DNA from: Bosea sp. NBC_00550
GTDB lineage: Bacteria; Pseudomonadota; Alphaproteobacteria; Rhizobiales; Beijerinckiaceae
Reading direction: 5' to 3'
Length of the DNA: 64,000 nt
Assembly: GCF_026020075.1 (NCBI RefSeq)
Contig: NZ_CP102772.1
Coordinates: 2,294,001 to 2,358,000 of the forward strand
A program made the translations under genes and the position numbers. The notes under the pieces were generated by a model, which did no database searches, was not told the DNA's origin, and saw only the letters and a program-made list of their open reading frames with translations. Of this stretch, positions 62,220 through 64,000 are shown piece after piece; within the stretch, counting starts at the first letter, position 1; the number at the start of each line of letters is the position of its first letter.

Positions 62220-62328
62220 CACTGGGCACGGCGGGCACCCGGCGTGCCATTTCGTCATTCGGCCAACGGCGCAATTGGGTGGGAAGCGGTAGTTCGGCGG
62301 CACCCTCAGTTTCTGCCGATCCGCGCCC
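62034..62328 (+). repeat. Direct repeat, right copy (partner at 38790-39072)
   Basis: Aligns by eye with 38790-39072 from TTGGA to CCGCGCCC, with the extra 12 nt that encode GIEV. It includes the recombinase tail, the hairpin and about 80 bp downstream. The copies bracket the accessory region on the same strand. Confidence 0.8.
62225..62248 (+). terminator. Hairpin downstream of recombinase copy B
   Basis: GGCACGGCGGG (62225-62235) pairs with CCCGGCGTGCC (62238-62248) with one mismatch, followed by ATTTCG. It is the counterpart of the hairpin at 38969-38992 and begins 5 bp after the recombinase stop. Confidence 0.55.
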
Positions 62329-62431
62329 ACAACCAGACATTGGGGGTGCGCCACGAAGCGGACAATTCGCAAAAGAGAAGACTGAGGCTGGTGATCGTTG
62401 CTCAGGGACCGCCAGCCCCTTTTGAACCCAG
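62329..62431. other. Gap between repeat and ABC permease operon
   Basis: Short stretch with no gene visible. It marks the right edge of the accessory region. The dppC stop lies at its border, so it may hold that operon's terminator, but no hairpin stands out. Confidence 0.35.
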
Positions 62432-63343
62432 CTACAGGCGTTTTGCAATTCGCGGATCGAGGGAGTCTCGCAGGCCGTCGCCGAGGAGGTTTACGGCGAG
62501 GACGGTGATGGAGAGGAACACGGCCGGGAACAGGATGATATGCGGCCGGACCTGCCAGAGCGCCCTGCCCTCGGCCATGATGTTGCCCCAGGACGGCGTC
62601 GCCGGCGGCACGCCCGCGCCGATGAAGGACAGGATCGCCTCGACGATCATGGCGCTGGCGCAGATATAGGTCGCCTGCACGCTCATCGGCGCGAAGGTGT
62701 TGGGCAGGATATGTCTGATGATGATGCGCGGCACGCGCGCGCCATTGGCCACGGCAGCCTCGACATAGGGCTGCTCGCGCAGCGACAGCACGACGCCGCG
62801 CACGAGGCGCGCCACGCGCGGGATCTCGGCGATGGTGATGGCGAGGATGACGTTGCCGACCGAGCCGCGCGTCAGCGCCATCAGGGCGATGGCGAGCAGG
62901 ATCGGCGGGATCGACATCATGCCGTCGATGACGCGCATGATGATGCCGTCGGCCCAGCGCACGAAGCCGGCGAAGAGGCCGATGGTCAGCCCCACGACCG
63001 AGGACAGCACGGCGACGCTGAAGCCGACGAGGAGCGAGACCCGCGCCCCGTAGATCACGCGCGAGTAGATGTCGCGGCCGAGCATGTCGGTGCCGAACCA
63101 GTAGAGCTCGGAGGGCACGCGGGTGCGCCTGGACGGCGAGATCGCGGTCGGGTCGACCGTGCCGAGCAGCGGGGCGAAGATGCCGATGAGCGCCATCAGC
63201 ACGAGCAGGCCGCCGCCGATCGCGACGGAGGGGTGGCGCCGCAGATAGCGGCGGAAGCGCACGGAGCGGCTGAGGCCGGGAGCCTTGATCGGCTCGGCAG
63301 CCACGACGCCGACGGGGGCCGGAATGGACGATTGCGCGGTCAA
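62432..63343 (-). CDS. Dipeptide/oligopeptide-type ABC transporter permease, DppC-like
   Basis: 303 residues. A cytoplasmic N-terminal stretch, a first helix (VAIGGGLLVLMALIGIFAPLLG) and the OppC N-terminal signature WFGTDMLGRDIYSRVIYGARVSLLVG precede a five-helix core. The coupling-helix EAA loop is VEAAVANGARVPRIIIRHILPN. It forms one half of the membrane channel for peptides, opines, nickel or aromatic-conjugate uptake; the substrate depends on the binding protein outside the window. TTG start at 63343 overlaps the dppB stop. Confidence 0.92.
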   Translation of the reverse strand: MTAQSSIPAPVGVVAAEPIKAPGLSRSVRFRRYLRRHPSVAIGGGLLVLMALIGIFAPLLGTVDPTAISPSRRTRVPSELYWFGTDMLGRDIYSRVIYGARVSLLVGFSVAVLSSVVGLTIGLFAGFVRWADGIIMRVIDGMMSIPPILLAIALMALTRGSVGNVILAITIAEIPRVARLVRGVVLSLREQPYVEAAVANGARVPRIIIRHILPNTFAPMSVQATYICASAMIVEAILSFIGAGVPPATPSWGNIMAEGRALWQVRPHIILFPAVFLSITVLAVNLLGDGLRDSLDPRIAKRL

Positions 63344-64000
63344 TAGCGGATCCTCGGGTCGACGAGGGTGTAGGTCAGGTCGATCAGCAGGTTCACCAGC
63401 ACGTAGACCAGGCTGAACATCAGCACGACGCCCTGGATCACGGGATAGTCGCGGCGCAGGATGGCATCGACGGTGAGCCGGCCGAGGCCGGGAATGGCGA
63501 AGACGCTTTCGGTGACGACCGCGCCGCCGATCAAAAGCGCGATGCCGATGCCGATGATGGTGACGATCGGCACCGCCGCGTTCTTGAGCGAGTGCAGGAA
63601 GAGCACGTCCTTCTGGGCCACGCCCTTGGCCTGGGCGGTGCGGACGTAATCCTGCTGGAGCACCTCGAGCATCGTGGCGCGGGTGATGCGGGCGATCAGC
63701 GCGATATAGACGAGGCCCAGCGTCACCGAGGGCAGGATCAGGTTCCTGAGCCAGGGCCACAGGCCCTGCGAGATCGGGGTGTAACCCTGCACCGGCAGCC
63801 AATCGAGCTTCAGCGCGAAGAAATAGGCGAGCAGGTAGCCGACGACGAAGACCGGCACGGAAAAGCCGAGGACGGCGAAGGCCATCGCGGCCTTGTCGAT
63901 CCAGCTCCCGGCCTTCCAGGCCGCGAGCACGCCCATCGGCACGGCGATGACGACGGCGAAGATCACGGTCAGCACCATCAGCGAGACGGTCGGCTCGATG
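63340..64000 (-). CDS. Dipeptide/oligopeptide-type ABC transporter permease, DppB-like, cut by the window end
   Basis: The open frame continues to the window edge, so the N-terminal helix and about 100 residues are missing. Visible are helices VLTVIFAVVIAVPMGVLAAW, VLGFSVPVFVVGYLLAYFFAL and others, the DppB signature LPSVTLGLVYIALIARITRATMLEVLQQDYVRTAQAKGV (EAA loop) and the end LLIDLTYTLVDPRIRY. It pairs with the following DppC-like subunit, and the stop overlaps its start. Operon order B-C suggests the binding protein lies upstream, beyond 64000. Confidence 0.92.
   Translation of the reverse strand, partial: IEPTVSLMVLTVIFAVVIAVPMGVLAAWKAGSWIDKAAMAFAVLGFSVPVFVVGYLLAYFFALKLDWLPVQGYTPISQGLWPWLRNLILPSVTLGLVYIALIARITRATMLEVLQQDYVRTAQAKGVAQKDVLFLHSLKNAAVPIVTIIGIGIALLIGGAVVTESVFAIPGLGRLTVDAILRRDYPVIQGVVLMFSLVYVLVNLLIDLTYTLVDPRIRY

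Noticed and set aside
1..64000. tRNA, rRNA or CRISPR loci, especially a tRNA attachment site next to the recombinases
   Set aside because: No cloverleaf, rRNA or regularly spaced repeat was seen in the gaps, including 38.6-39.2 kb and 61.4-62.4 kb.

Overview
The window is about 64 kb of GC-rich DNA from an alphaproteobacterium of the Hyphomicrobiales. The best guess is a Bosea-like relative; this rests on gene content, codon use and style of intergenic repeats, and no database search was done. Both ends cut through a gene: a family 2 glycosyltransferase at the left and a dipeptide-type ABC permease at the right. I found no rRNA, tRNA or CRISPR.

Positions 1-38600 look like ordinary chromosome. 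In order they hold: an SDR reductase, pgeF, a MidA-like methyltransferase with lgt, uvrC, a coupled pgsA-moaD-moaE run, ilvE, a MarR regulator, an OmpR-type two-component pair, a LysR/GST pair, a chemoreceptor, a COQ9/TetR-like protein, proC, ubiK, a metal-ligand-less M24 protein, prs, queC with a queuosine-precursor transporter, two cyclic-di-GMP proteins, rplY-pth, ychF, and a methylthioadenosine salvage operon (mtnP-apt-mtnA-class II aldolase). The aldolase suggests the DHAP-shunt form of that pathway.

Positions 38700-62350 form an accessory region. It is bracketed by two same-strand copies of a roughly 290-bp segment holding the 3' end of a tyrosine recombinase and its downstream hairpin. 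Inside are (a) a run of exported enzymes: three alpha/beta hydrolases (one broken by a deletion), a carboxymuconolactone decarboxylase-like protein, a cupin, a cytochrome P460 and a DUF4405 membrane protein; (b) LysR and AraC regulators, an IS3 remnant, an AT-rich islet and a LysR fragment; (c) a PHB depolymerase-like esterase, a DUF1236 protein, a 58-codon small ORF, a GH13 glucosidase and a GT4 glycosyltransferase; (d) a YbaK-domain fragment and a GAF kinase/receiver pair; (e) a catabolic operon (TTT binding protein, amidohydrolase, flavin reductase, RidA, HpaH-type hydratase, FAH-type hydrolase) divergent from an IclR regulator, with a perfect palindrome overlapping a TATAAT box between them. 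After the second, frameshifted recombinase come dipeptide-type ABC permeases that run off the right end.

The most promising candidate for an undescribed system is the exported hydrolase/CMD/cupin/P460/DUF4405 cluster at 39.2-44.5 kb. All its products look exported or membrane-bound, and two are likely haem proteins.
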